From Vanilla planifolia (Eukaryota > Streptophyta > Magnoliopsida > Asparagales > Orchidaceae), in contig JAIUJO010000091.1 in the NCBI GenBank assembly GCA_023846275.1, positions 1,734,803-1,798,802 on the forward strand: a stretch of 64,000 nt of DNA. The letters are read 5' to 3'. The first letter of the stretch is position 1. Every line of letters starts with the position of its first letter. Both the position numbers and the translations under genes were made by a program. The notes below the pieces were generated by a model that had not been told where the DNA came from, searched no databases, and worked only from the letters and a program-made list of their open reading frames with translations. This document shows positions 1 to 13,105 of this stretch, one piece after another.

Positions 1-3000
1 CAATTTTAGTTAAAATGTTTGTAATATGAACTATGATTTCAAATATTTAATTAGCTTAGCAAATGTTATTTTTTTTAAAAGTTTTTCAACAAGTATATTT
101 TCATAATTATGTCACTAAATGAATTCTTTTAATTTGTAATACATGTTCAATTTATTATCTAAAAAATGTTTTACAACCTTAATAATTAAGTTATTTAATT
201 TTGCTCATTAATTTGTAGTTTGCATTTGCACAACAATATTTAAATTATATTCTATTTTCCATTATTTTTTATTTAAAATATTCAATGATTTTCTTTCCCA
301 TTGTGGAATTTAAAAAATAAAATAATTAATATACTCAAGAATCTTTTTACAACAAGTCCATCCCAACCAAAATTGTTTAAAAATCAATGTAAAAATTCTT
401 TTGAAGGCCTTAGGCCTTTCTTAAGCTTCATTGCATACGAGTTTGTTGTACTTATTACTTACATTTGTATATTTTATTTTTATTCGCAATATGTATTTTT
501 AACGATTTTATTATAAATTAATTTTTTAAAATTTTTAAATTGTTTTAATTTTTTTATGGAGGATAACTTTGATAATTAAGTTTCAAATAGTTTCTAATAT
601 ATTTAGTATTTAATTGTCAATTTTTTTATATTTTTAAGCATATTTTAAATTTATATTTTAGCTTTTGTACTCACATATTTAATTTCTTAAATTATTTAAC
701 TTGGATCGAACAATCTAAATGTTTTAAATCATTAAAACTTTTTCTTTTTATATATTCAGTATTAAAATCTTTTTTAAAAAATTAGGTTTAGAACAATGAT
801 CAAAATAATTTCAAAATTTTAAATAAATAATTTTTTTTTAATTTGTTTTTATGTTTTTCTTCGAATTTATTTTTTAATATTATAATTACTTATAGTTATT
901 TTTTAAGGTTCATAATATGACTTCTTATATGTTTTTATATTTTTAGAAGCCTTCGAAGTTATATTTTTAAATAATTATTTTTCATGTGGTAAATCGCTCT
1001 AACATCTATGACTTTTTTTTTTATAAAATGCCATTTTGACTCCTGCACTAATTGAAAACTTTATGTTGACTAGTAATATTTTAATATTTAATTTTTAAAA
1101 CTAAAATAGAATTATCCTTTCACAAAACATATAATATATTTATAAAATTTTTTAGAAATTTTTATTAATCACTTGCGTAATGTTTTATAGCTTAATTGTT
1201 TTTAATATTATTTTCATTATTATTTTATTTTGTTGGTCTACTCTTTATTAATACTTTTCTGTAACTACTTGATATACTGAATGTAATGATTAAACTTTTA
1301 AATATTAAATTATTTTTTTAATCATATTTTTGTAAAAAAGTTTGAAACTATTAGATTACAAGGGAAATTTTTGTTCATTTCTAATGCATTTGGTGACAAA
1401 TATTTATTTTTTTTGTTATTTAGCAGTTTTTTTATTTCTATATTAGCATGTTTGTCTTGATTTAGTTAACTAATGTTTTTTATTATATTATACATGTTAT
1501 TTTAAAATTGAGGTACACTTATTTACTATTTACATTATGATATTTAATTTATAGCTTTCTATACATTTTTTCTGTTCAATATGATCAGAATTTTTTTCCT
1601 ATTTTTAATAAAACAATCGTTTTTTTATTACTAAGCTAATCTATCACTAGTTTTCACCAAATATTTTTTATTTTTAAATATTCTATTATATTTATTTATT
1701 TTTTTAATTTTTAAATTATTTTATTTTAATAAATATTTCAAAATTTTAGGCACTCACAAAATATTTTTTAAATATCATAGAATTACAAAATGGTTTATCT
1801 ACATAGTTTTTTCATTATTATTTTAAAATACACCAACATTTTAGCTAACATATAGTGCCTATATTTTGTTTTGTCATCAAACTTCACCTTAACAAAAATA
1901 TTATAAGTAATATGACTTATTACACTTCAATTTTGTTAATGATGCTATGTCCAACTTTGATTGTGCTAACATATTTTTCATTAATTTATTATTAAAAAAG
2001 TTATTTTTGCTAACTATTAATAATTACCTTGAATATTTTAAAAATTTGTAAATCATAATTTTCATGACAATTATATATTTTAACTTAAATTGAAATATTA
2101 TTTATTTTTATTTTTAAGACAAATTTATTCTTTAAATAACAACAAAAAAGTTTAACACTTTATTAATAAATAATATTTTTTGTATTTATGAGATAAGAAA
2201 TATGTGAGGAAAATGAAAATGTGATTTAAATATAATTAATAGAATTACATTAAAATAATTAAAATAATTCTAGAATTTTATCTATTTACAAATTTGTTTT
2301 GTAATTTTTTTGCAAGTTAGGCATGTCCATGAATATATCGATATAAATGGATTTGCCAAGCAGAGAAACAAAAACTATTGTTATATCAAAACGTCCAACT
2401 AATCAGTATTGTGAAGGAAATTACAAAAAAATAATGTACATGAAACAAGGAAAAGAAAAACTAATTTACTTATAGAATAGTAAAAACTATATCAAAATCA
2501 TTTAATTTAGTAGACATATATAGCACTCAAATTGAACGACCAATAAAGTAATTCACATATCATTACAAATAAAAAATCAAGATTAAAAAAACAAAAGTAT
2601 TAAATAAAACAAAAATAAATGACAACACAAAACAAATAATATTACAAATATATTCACATCATAATATCAAAAAAATGAGGCAATAAAACATGGTTTACAA
2701 AATATAAATAAAACTAAAGTTTTTTATGTAAAAAAAATAAAAATAGTAGCACTAAAAAATATCTAAAAACCAACAAAATATTATGTACAATTTGTCATAA
2801 AATACTATGCATGTATTAAAAAAATTAAAAATACACATAAATAATAATAAAAACAATGCAACATATAATTTATTAATATTAATTGAACATTGCAATAATA
2901 AAATACATATATCATGCATACAGGTATGACAAATATTTCTTATAGATAAATATGAAGTCAAGGATAATGAAGGCAAATGTAGGAAGACATTTCTAGAAAT

Positions 3001-4640
3001 TTTCATTCATAAAGTTTTTTAGAATGTTAATAGTAAGAGTCTATGTATAAGAATGCTAACCTTCATATATGAAAAAAATTCCTTTTACAGAAAACATTGC
3101 AAAAGAATAAATATTTCAAATGTAAAAAGAACTAAGAAATGATCACTATTAACCTTGTGATATAACTTTTATTATATTAGTTAACCCAACTAAGAAATTA
3201 CTTTATGTATTTATACTCTTAAAAACTTTCATCTAGTTCAACCTTTATTTTGAAGATTTGACTAATTGCTTTGTAAAAATAAATTCATATAAATAGTTAA
3301 ATAAACATTATGCTTTGTGTTATATTTGAAATTATGGACAAGAACATTTTTTGGAGTGACCAAAATGCAACATATTTTTCTTTCAATGCTATAATTAGAT
3401 TAAGCTTAAGATAGATAAAATTTGGTGGATATGCCTTCAAAAGAAAATGTTTAAAAGTTTTATAACTATAATAAGAATTATACTTAAGAGGACATTATTG
3501 AGATTTTGCTGTGTTTCACTTGCAGTTAACTTAAGTGGATAAATTTTAGAAGGTTCTTTAGCATTGTATTTGTATAAAAGAAATTCAATATTTACATTCG
3601 AATTTATGATTGATGAAATGTAAAAATGAAGTGTTGAATAAAAGATGGATATTTCACGTGATAGAACTTACATGATCAAAATGTCAAGCACTTAGTAAGC
3701 ATAACAATGTTCTTTCAAAGTATAACATAAATGTAGCTATATAAATCCATCACACAAAATATTATACATAATTTCCATAGTTAATAGCAATAGGATATTT
3801 TTATGTTTTTTTTAAACATGAATTGCTTCATCAAGGTTCTTTGAAATGGGTCCAAGTAGCACAGTAGGATTAATATTTGTAAATTTAATTATGACAATCC
3901 TAAATCAAAAATAAAGTTCTTGTCAATAAAATTATACCTTCTTAAAAATTTAATTTTAAATATAATAAAAAATTGCACAAAATAATCAAATAGATTTTTA
4001 TAGTGAATTAAGTAATTTAACACTTAAATTTGCAACATGAATCTTTTTATAATTAAAGTTCAATAAAAACCCATGTAACTAAGTCATAATTTGAGATGCT
4101 CATGTTTAGAATATTGATTGCAAGGGCTCACATCTTTCAAGACCAATGTTTTCATAAGACAACTTGAAAATGGCCAAAAAAATTTTAGTTTAATTTGTTA
4201 CAAAATAGAATCTAATCTTCCAAAAAATATACCTATTATAAAAATAGTAGGCCGCAAGTGTTATAAGAACAACATCAAAATTTAGTAAAATTTCAAGGAA
4301 AATTGTTTTGGAATTTTTCTTTCAAAATAAGTTACAAATGGTCGAAGAAAATTTTTCTTTTTTTGGAGTTAAAGGAGAAAAGTCAATTTAAACATTATCT
4401 CTTTTAAAAGCTACTTGGCTGATGCGAAACATAATAATTTTGACATATAGATGATAGTGAGGCCATGAGTAGAGTTGCCAAAACACTATTGCTCAGGAAT
4501 AATTTTAAAAAACACATAGCAAATGTGCTAACATCATGCCTTCATACAAAATAAAACAATGTGAACACATAATGTGGTTTGTAGGAAATTGTTAAACATA
4601 ACAGAAGAAAAGCAAAATTTGGCAACGCAATAAGTAGAGG
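1..4640 (+). repeat. Family A repeat, copy 1 (unclassified, AT-rich, ~4.5 kb)
   Basis: This is the first of three same-orientation copies of a long AT-rich repeat; the others are at about 34900-39440 and 58755-63280. Matching landmarks run in the same order. Examples are 'gttaaaatgtttgtaata' at 12 and again near 58776; 'ttgtggaattt' at 301 and near 59275; 'gcaagttaggca' near 2313 and 37361 (gccaattaggca near 61310); and 'tataaatccatcacac' near 3741, 38584 and 62898. The copy may continue left of the window. It fades out near 4640, where it still matches the second copy. No reverse transcriptase, integrase, transposase or Gag motif was recognised, and the open stretches at 301-516 and 2752-3006 are not conserved between copies. 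It could be a non-autonomous element, a very old LTR or UTR region, or a long satellite-like unit. Confidence 0.8.
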
Positions 4641-7600
4641 TTTTGAATCATAATGGTTATTTTTATAACTTTAAAAAAGCTTTAAAAAAAATTGAACTTT
4701 TGATAAGATTTTTAATTATATTTTTTTTTCCACCAGTTATGTAAAATTAACTTAATTGTTTTGCATGATCATAAGACCAATACTAAGTTTGACATAAATT
4801 TACTTAAAACACTACACGAGAAAGTTTCTCTTAATAATGTTCATTGATGTAAGACAACCGAAATTATGATATTAGTTGAGTTGAACAATTGAATTTTATT
4901 TGTTGTTATAAGTTTATTATATTTTTTAATTAAATATGATTTTTAATGTTTTGTACGAGTTCCCCATAATATTTTCATCCAATCTTACTAATGATATAAT
5001 TTTTGCATGTTTTCAATGAGTCGTAGTATAGTCAGTTTTTCTTTTTAATTTATGTTTAAAACTATTGTCTTTTTAAACCCTTATGATGGAATTAATAGAT
5101 AGATCCTTTTTAAATATTGGAATTATATTTTTAGAAATAATGTTTTCCTTATCTAAAAGAATACACAAGCATAGTTTGTCATCTAGTTATTTTAGTTGAT
5201 TATCTGATATCTAAATTATGATTTGAGTTTATCTCCAGCATTATTGTCACCCTTTTCATCATTACCTTCCGCAATAAATCTTATTATAGGAGTTCCTAAT
5301 AACTATGCTACATTAATAATCTTTAGCCATACCCTTAATCCCTTTAGTCCTAAATCTAATAAATCATTGGGCATTATACTGATTTTAGCTATGACAACCC
5401 AAAAAATGATTGAAGTTACGAAATTAAATGTAATGATAATCCCCACTATGACCATGTTATCACTAAGAGTACATATATGATTAGACTTAAATATTAAATT
5501 AATAATAACAACCCTTCTTGAAGTAAAAAAGGATTTGGTAGTGTGAGCCACATCTTTGTTCATCATTTCTTTGTAATATGGCATTTTTCTTCATATTAGG
5601 GATTTCTAGTAAAAAAATGATTATGATACAATATAAATTGGTTTGTCTTACTTCTAAATAGCTTCAGATAATTTTAATTCCTATCTTTGACATTCTCTTA
5701 CAAAACTTTAAACAATATTTGGCATAATTCACATTTTTCTACTCATCTAATAAATGTGTTATACATTGCCCTATATTCTATTTTATTTTCCTTCTAACTA
5801 TTCTATAGGAATGTGAAACAGAAGTTCTTGAACTCACCAACCAAAATGGTGAGAATCCATTATAATTATGGAACTAGGTAAGCTTCATGAATGTGATTGC
5901 AATATGGAGACAAAGTTCTTGTTATGCTCTTCCTAATTTTCATGTCTGATGTTCATGTACATATCATTGAAATGGTATGTTTGTATTGAAAGATGCCAAT
6001 CATATTAGTCCAACGTAAACAAAGATTGAGTCTATTTAGTATAAGTGTTGAGATGCTTTTCCTATGCTGATATTTGAATATTCGTTCTAACTATTCTACT
6101 TAGAAAAAAAGTTTTACAATAATACTACATCATAAGTTGAATAGTATTAATGATAACTATGCGTAAATGGATGACAACATTATCAACATAGATCATATTA
6201 GTCTATTGTATAAAATTCTTTATGAACCTTCAAACTTGACTAAACTTCCACATATAGCATGTTATAATGACAGCTAGTTTTTCCTTGCATAATGTTATGA
6301 TTTGAAGAAGTTTTACATCATAATAATATTATATTTTGATGGATGTTACTTTGTTGCACACTTTCTTGATCCATTTGGTGTTGAAGTTGTATTAAGAAAA
6401 TAATGCACTAAGATGAGCAGTACACACCATCTATTGTTGTTCAACTATTTTTATGTTATGATTTTCGATGCACAAGAATAGTAACTCTGAAACGTAGAAG
6501 TACTGATTTTATGAAAATAGTATTTGTATTATAAAAAATAGAAAAAAACCTCGAAGAGCTTAATTCTACTCCACTGTTGTAAGAAAATTACTCCATATTT
6601 TAAATGTCATGCCCTCTAAGTTGGAAAAATGTATGGAAGCTATAATTTCTCTAAATTGATAACAACTTTTCATTTATCAAGAATTGATGTTCCATCACTA
6701 CATGAGTTGAATTTTTTATTGTAGTTTTTTTAGCAAAATATATGGACACATTATTATTTATTCGCATATTAAGCTCCACTTTATGTTTACCAAACTAGTT
6801 TCAATGCTTACATCATGAAAATTGCTAACTCCCATTGTATATTTTCTCGATCTTGGAAAAGATTCATTAACACACTACAATCCACTAAAATTTTTAAATT
6901 GCTAATTTGCAATTGGTTGCATAATTGAAGGCACCTTGCTATGGCTATTACATTGACTTTATGTGTTATTTAATTTATTTAAATATTAGAAAAATCTAAA
7001 CACGTTTCCATTAAATTGTTTCTAAAAATTCCAACTACAATAACACCTGAATTGATGAATAACATCTCACCAATGATTTTTAACTACATCCAGATCATTG
7101 ATGTAACCACTAATTGCTTCCATTATTTTTCCAAAGTTCTTAACAATTAATCTATGATTCACAAAATCATTCGTTTGACATATTCTTAAATAGTTTATTG
7201 GAAAAAAGCTTATCATCAAGCTACAATTCTCTTTGATATTACATATATAACATTTCTTACTATAATATTAAAGTGGCCAGTGTGATTATGACCTCTCTAA
7301 TACAAATTTCATTTAATCATTCCTATTGCATGATGTAATTCATTTCATGATTTTATAGGTATTAAGTTGCATAATGGTTAAATTATTTTCAAAAATAACC
7401 CACACTTATTTATCTTCTTTATAATAAAAAAACATGGACAATTGAATCCTCATTTGGACATGGTTGGAACATTAAAGGGAGTTGGAAGTTTAGGTTCATT
7501 AAGTTAAATGGAAATGCCACATTTTTTGGAATATTATCCACGTTATCATTAACATCTTTAAAGGGCATTTGGTTCTTCATAATTGTCATCTAAATTTTAG

Positions 7601-7649
7601 AATTAGCTCTTTTCATCTCAAATAAAACTAGGTAGAATGACAACTAAAC
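4641..7649. other. AT-rich intergenic DNA, no gene recognised
   Basis: I see no supported gene here. The overlapping opposite-strand open stretches at 5223-5480 and 5303-5584 have low complexity and no known domain. The part nearest 7650 may hold the 3' remains of the adjacent minus-strand LINE, but I could not recognise them. Confidence 0.6.
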
Positions 7650-9210
7650 AACACATCATAAGTTAAAAGCGATATAAAATAAATTCATTGTGTTAGAAAA
7701 ATTTACATTCTTTGTAATCAAAAGTTTCATCCTTTGCATGCTAACCCATGCGTCAGATTTCATTCTTGATGCATCAGAGCGTTGGTGTTTTATTGAGAAG
7801 TAGTTAGACCACAAATTGTTGTTCGTGAGTATCTACTAATTAAGGTTTACATAAAATGTTTCATCATTTTCTTGATTTTCAAAACACCAAAGCTAGTTTC
7901 TTCTAGTAGGAAATTAATTTTTTTCCTTGTCAAGTGATGCTTAAGATTTCCTTCATTGTCTCCCAATAAAAGTCAAGTCATTCCTTTTTAAATCTATTAT
8001 AAAACTACATTAAGAGTTTACTTGTCATTACAATATATATTGGAATTGAGGAAATGGCATGCTTTGTGAGAATGAGCCCATCCTTGATAGAAAACAACAT
8101 CATTTTCCACCTAAGGAAATCTTTTTCTAATTTTATGAATGAAAATTTGAAAATAAGATACTCTCTTCTAACCTATATATAGTGTGTAGCACAAATAAGC
8201 CAAAGGAATGCAATCTTGAACCCATATAGATTTGATATAAGTGGCATATACTCTTTCTATTTCTACAAATGTCCTCACTTTTAATTTTTATATTTAAGAA
8301 CCTTGTAGAGTGTTGGAAGAGCTATAGAAGCTGACTAAGATTAACAATAGTTTTTAGATGTTCTGTAATAATGATAATTATGTTGTTTGCATAAGCTAGG
8401 AGAGTGATAGGTATACCTTATCTATGTTGTCCATATAATATCATTCTTTCTTGAAAAAAAATGTTATGAGGGCTTATTTTGAAGAACTCCATGAATGAGA
8501 TGAAAATGCAAGAATATATAGGATTCCTTGATTAGTATTGATTGAGAGTTGAAAAAAGTTACTTGGTGATCCACTAATGATTACTGATATCCTTGTATTG
8601 CAAAGATAATTAGTAAGCACCTTAATAAGATTGCTTTTAACATTATGCTTGGAAAGTGTGTTACAAAGAAATTTCCATGATATGTGTAATTCAGATTCCT
8701 CAAACCCTACTTAATAATAAAATTGTCACTTAATTTTTATTGACAAGAGAGTATACTAATTACCAAACTTAAATTATGTTTTGTAGAATATGTCTACATT
8801 TATAAAACTAGTTTTCTTTAGAGAAATAGAGCTTTCAAAAGCTTGTTATATTTAATCAACAAAAATCATTGTGAATATTATTTTCATGATGTTTTGAAGG
8901 ATATTTGTTCTGAAATCAACAAGGATTTCGAGGTTATGAGACTTATGAATTATGTAATGTTTGAGCCTAAAATCTCCTAAAGAATTGGAGGTTTTATAAA
9001 AATTCCTTTGGTACAATAAACAAACATTTGAGATTAAATCCAAATAATTAGTTAAGGATTCTCCATTCAAAACATTTGGGCTAGAGTGCTATCTAAATTC
9101 TGATTAAAATTTATATCTTTATTTCCTCCTTCGTGATATCTTGCATTATTTTATTGTTTGGTGATAACTTTATTTCCTTAAGATTTCTTAAGTAATTCAA
9201 TAATATATAG
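7650..9210 (-). mobile_element. LINE (L1-type) fossil: reverse transcriptase and downstream region
   Basis: Read on the minus strand from about 9210 down to 7650, the parts of a plant L1 ORF2 appear in the right order. The 72-codon open stretch at 9070-8852 begins MNGESLTNYLDLI, which resembles the 'NG.FFK..W..I' start of the L1 reverse transcriptase. Next come a segment like NTRISVIISGSPSNFF (about 8600-8550, the 'V.ING..S..F' motif before RQGDPLSP) and LAYANNIIIITEHLKT (about 8395-8345). The last corresponds to the 'YADD' catalytic box, with the first aspartate changed to N in 'YANN'. After that comes SIKDGLILTKHAISSIPIY (about 8085-8030), the conserved 'G R ... L....SIP.Y' region downstream of the RT. 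Stops and frame changes occur throughout, so it cannot be active. The endonuclease domain, zinc-knuckle end and poly(A) tail were not found. The reading is by motif, not alignment. Confidence 0.72.
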
Positions 9211-12200
9211 ATCTGTTAGGAATGTTTTGTACCCTATAAGCTCATAATAATATGATAATTTTTTTGTTAACAAATTTTAACTTAACAAAAAGGTCATACG
9301 CATAAAGAATATGGTATTTCTATGACAACATTATAAAATTTTATTCTTTAGTCCTCCAAGCAATGAATGAAAAGAAATGAATCACACAAGTAGAACATTC
9401 TTCTTTTATATGGAAGATATGCAAAAACACAAAAAAGAATGCCTACTCTTCTATGGAAGATACAACATACTAACAAGAAGGAGATTGACATTCATTATTA
9501 AATGAAGAATAACATCAATATTAAAAATTATATCACACATGTTCAACTCAATTTCTGTTTAATCGACACTTGGGATTCTAATACGAGATCAAATATTTTA
9601 CACAAATGAAAAGGAGTTTGTATAAATATGTAGAATAACTCAACTCTTAGAACATTAAAAAGAATATGACAAGATAGATAACTTGTAAAACAATGTTCAC
9701 ACTTTATATTTCTACCTCAAATGAAAGTCATATTTGCATAATGAGATCATTGTAAATATATGACCCATTTATAGCTGTAATTTTAACTAGTAAATGACTA
9801 CAAAAGCTAGATCATGCATATGTAACATTAGTCATCATGTTTGATGACCATGAACTAGAGAAACAACTATGCTTATTTTAAGCTTAATTGCTTAATTTAT
9901 ATAAGATATTATGATTCTATGATGTTTTTACTGAATACCATGTGTCCTAGAGCTAAACATGCAGAATGAAACTCAAGAGGAATGGCTTAATTGGAATGAT
10001 TCCTTGTTTTTTTAAAGTAATTACAACTTATCTATAAAGGAAAGGTTTAATGGTTTTCCTAATTAAAATGTAATGAACATAAGATCTTGAAATAGTTTGG
10101 CAACAAATATTAAGTAAACCCACTTGACTCTAGAACACGAAGTTCATCAAGCCATTATGTAGAGCCATCAATCTTCAGGTGTATGTATGCCATGCCACAT
10201 CACAATTTTTAAATTTCACTAGTTATAACATCATATTCATAATAGCTCAAAAAAAATTGCTACATAATATCTTTATAGAGTTATCTTAAATAGTTTTTTA
10301 GCTTACTCTACAAAATGGGATCTAAAAATTAAAATGCAAATGTCTTCATATAAATTTCAATTTTTTTATTAAACTTTTGTATTGATTTAATTTTTATAAA
10401 ATTCCTTAAGATTTTAATTTTTTCATTTTACATATTTTTAATATAAAATATCATTAATTATTTTATAAGGTAATATTTTTTGTTCACTGCAACAAAAATA
10501 ATTTTTAAGATTTTAAAATTCCTTTAGATATCTTAACTTTTTTATTATCATCAGATTTAATTATATTTTTCAATTTGGGGTTAGAATAAGAAAATTTTTG
10601 TAGACAATATATGCACATAGTTTTAAGCATTTTTTGTGTTGTTAGAGTAATGACATCTTAATATGTTAAAATTCATAGCAATTTCTATTTATGAAATTAA
10701 ATTTATTTTGCATATGTTAACAAAAAAGTTCGAGCTAATTTATTTTCAGGATACTCAAATCTTTTGTTAAATTAATTTTCGTGATTTTTTTAAAATTAAA
10801 GTATCATATTATTTTAATGATTTTATTATTTATTTAAATTATATAATTTAAATATTTAACTCTTTTCTATTTGTAATAATATGAAAACTCATTTTTTATG
10901 CTCAAGTTAGAATATTCTCTCACAAAAAAATATCATTTATAATATTCAAGGTACATTATTATCTATAGGAATGACATAATTTTTTTAAAAAACATTTTTC
11001 TTAAATTTAAGTCTCATTAACTTTATATTACTAAGAAAACCCATCCTTAATGTATTACATGGAAATTTTTAATGTGTTTTCCTTTTTTAATACAGCTAGT
11101 ATATGTTTCTTTAATTTTATATATAGTGGTTGCATGTTGAAGATAGTTTGCTTGCAAAATTAGGTGTATTTTTAAAACATCTTAGTTTTTAAAATATAAT
11201 AACTACATGAGAGTTATAACAAACAATATTATTTTATAAAACATTTTGAATATCAATCAACAATTAAAAATGAAATATTATTTTTTGTTAAGTTATTAAA
11301 AATATTTTATAAATTTACATAATTATTTTTTTAATGCTTTATACTTTTCGACATGTATGTAGAGTGTACGTGGTTTAAAATATATCCATAAATCTATTGT
11401 GGTTACAATAACAAAAATTTTAAAAATATTATACTTTTCTATTAACTTTTTTTATTTTTTAATATATTTAATATATTATTGGAAAATTTATCACAATTAA
11501 AATGTTATAAGTATTTTATTCTACATGAAAATTGTTTTTTAACTTGGGATTAATATATGTGAATGAAATATTTTTTAAGTACAATTTTAACTAAAATATC
11601 TTTATTGACATGTAGATAAATGACATTATATATTCGTTCTATTCATATTATTTTTATTTATATTAACTTATTATAATTAAGTTATCAATATTTTATGTTT
11701 TCTCATTTTAATGCTTTATGTTTTAAATTTGAATCATAAAATGTTTATGTTTGAAATTTTAATATCATTATTATCAATATATTAAAATATTTTATGTATT
11801 ACAATAATGCTTTAAAAATTTAATTTTTCTGAAAACATTTTTGCCATTTTCCTAACATTAGTATTAAAATTTCTTTATACTCATTTGTAAATTATTTATT
11901 TGTATAGATACTTATCAATCATTTGTAACACTCATTCTTTTAAATAATAGAAATATTTTTTTAGATAATTATCTTTTTTATTTGGTATCTATCTTTATAA
12001 TCATTAAGAATCAAGTTTCATTTTTTTTTAATGAAAAAATGTTCTATTGATAATTATGGACAAAGTTATCAACATATAAATTTGGTACTACTTTTATGTT
12101 TCCACTAAGAGTTTTAATAAAATAATTTCAAACTAATGCATACAGATCATTTAAAAGTATGTTAGTTACTTTTTCTTATTCACACCATTTTGGTAGACAA

Positions 12201-12483
12201 GTATTTTTTATTATATTATAATAACTTTAATTTTTTTTGACATGCTATTAACATAAAATATTTAAAATTTATTTTCATTACATCTTTATAAGAGTATTAT
12301 TTAGAAATTTTTTCAAAAAAAATTTGTTCTAAAAACTAGCATTCGCTTTTACTTTTTCAAATTTTATTATGTTTTTTTTATTTTTACAATGATATTATGA
12401 AGGGTTAAATAACAATTTTTTAAAATATTTCATATGTAATTTCAACTTTTAGTTTTGTCCATTATGTTGTACTTATTTTTATT
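9211..12483. other. AT-rich intergenic DNA, no gene recognised
   Basis: No coding domain was recognised. The section 10350-12480 is especially T- and A-rich and resembles family A in texture, but I could not match landmarks, so it is not called a copy. Near 9219 the text 'tgttaggaatgtttt' resembles a copia LTR start, with no partner LTR found. Confidence 0.55.
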
Positions 12484-12484
12484 G

Positions 12485-12611
12485 AAGAAAGAAAGAAAGA
12501 AAGAAAGAAGAAGAAGAGGAGGAGGAGAAAGAAGAAGAAGAAGAGAATGAAGATGAAGAAGAAGGATTAGAAGAAGAAGAATAAGAACAGAAGAAGAAGA
12601 AGAGGAAAAGT
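12485..12611 (+). repeat. GA-rich simple repeat (GAAA)n/(GAA)n/(GGA)n
   Basis: The plus strand is almost pure purine for about 127 bases. Runs of GAAA are followed by GAA and GGA units and then irregular GAA. It lies directly before a copy of repeat G and is the longest purine tract seen in the window. Confidence 0.95.
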
Positions 12612-12639
12612 AGAATAAAATAAGTTAATCAAAAAGGAC

Positions 12640-13105
12640 TTAAAAAAAATGATCAAGAATAAAATTATTATTTGAACTATCACGATAAAATCTACACTTT
12701 TACAATCCTAAAAATTTTCTAAAATAATTCATTTATAAAAAATTATTTTTGTACCTTATATGAATGATTTTAGTCAAGTTTAATATTCTAATAAAAATAA
12801 ACTTGAAATATCTAAAATTAAATTTAAAATATATTCTTTTGCTATTTATAACACTAATCAAGATGATTTTTATGATAGTTTGTCTAATTTTTTTTATTTT
12901 TTAAATTCTCCCTAAGGCATGAGCATCAATTATTTAAAATCTTTAATTTCACTCAAATAATTTTATTAATAATTCTTAGAGTTTGTTATCATCAAGCAAA
13001 GCAACATGATTAAGGGTAAATAACATAATAAAATATCTAATACTACATGAAATGATCACCAAATTATCAATTATCATTCGATAATGCGATTGTCTATCAA
13101 TTTCT
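12640..13105 (+). repeat. Repeat G, copy 1
   Basis: This segment matches copies at 24480-25170 and 26930-27490. Shared landmarks are 'tttttgtacctt' with 'tgattttagtcaagtttaa', then 'atctaaaattaaatttaaa', a TTTTTT/AAATTCTC stretch, 'gtttgttatcatcaa' and finally 'tatcattcgat'. In copy 3 the corresponding text continues past the point where plastid-derived sequence takes over here, so copy 1 appears cut off by, or joined to, the rpoC2 insertion. The family is unknown; an LTR fragment is possible. Confidence 0.7.

Noticed and set aside
5223-5584. Overlapping opposite-strand open stretches of 85 and 93 codons
   Set aside because: Low-complexity, mutually overlapping, no domain or codon bias; likely chance.
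6830-7000. Plus-strand segment resembling the zinc-binding end of LINE reverse transcriptases
   Set aside because: Only a weak basic/aromatic pattern, with no cysteine/histidine pattern after it.
9219-9240. 'tgttaggaatgtttt' as a copia LTR start
   Set aside because: No matching second LTR, polypurine tract or target duplication was found.
10350-12480. Possible fourth copy of family A
   Set aside because: Texture is similar but no landmark words line up in order; low-complexity similarity is not enough.
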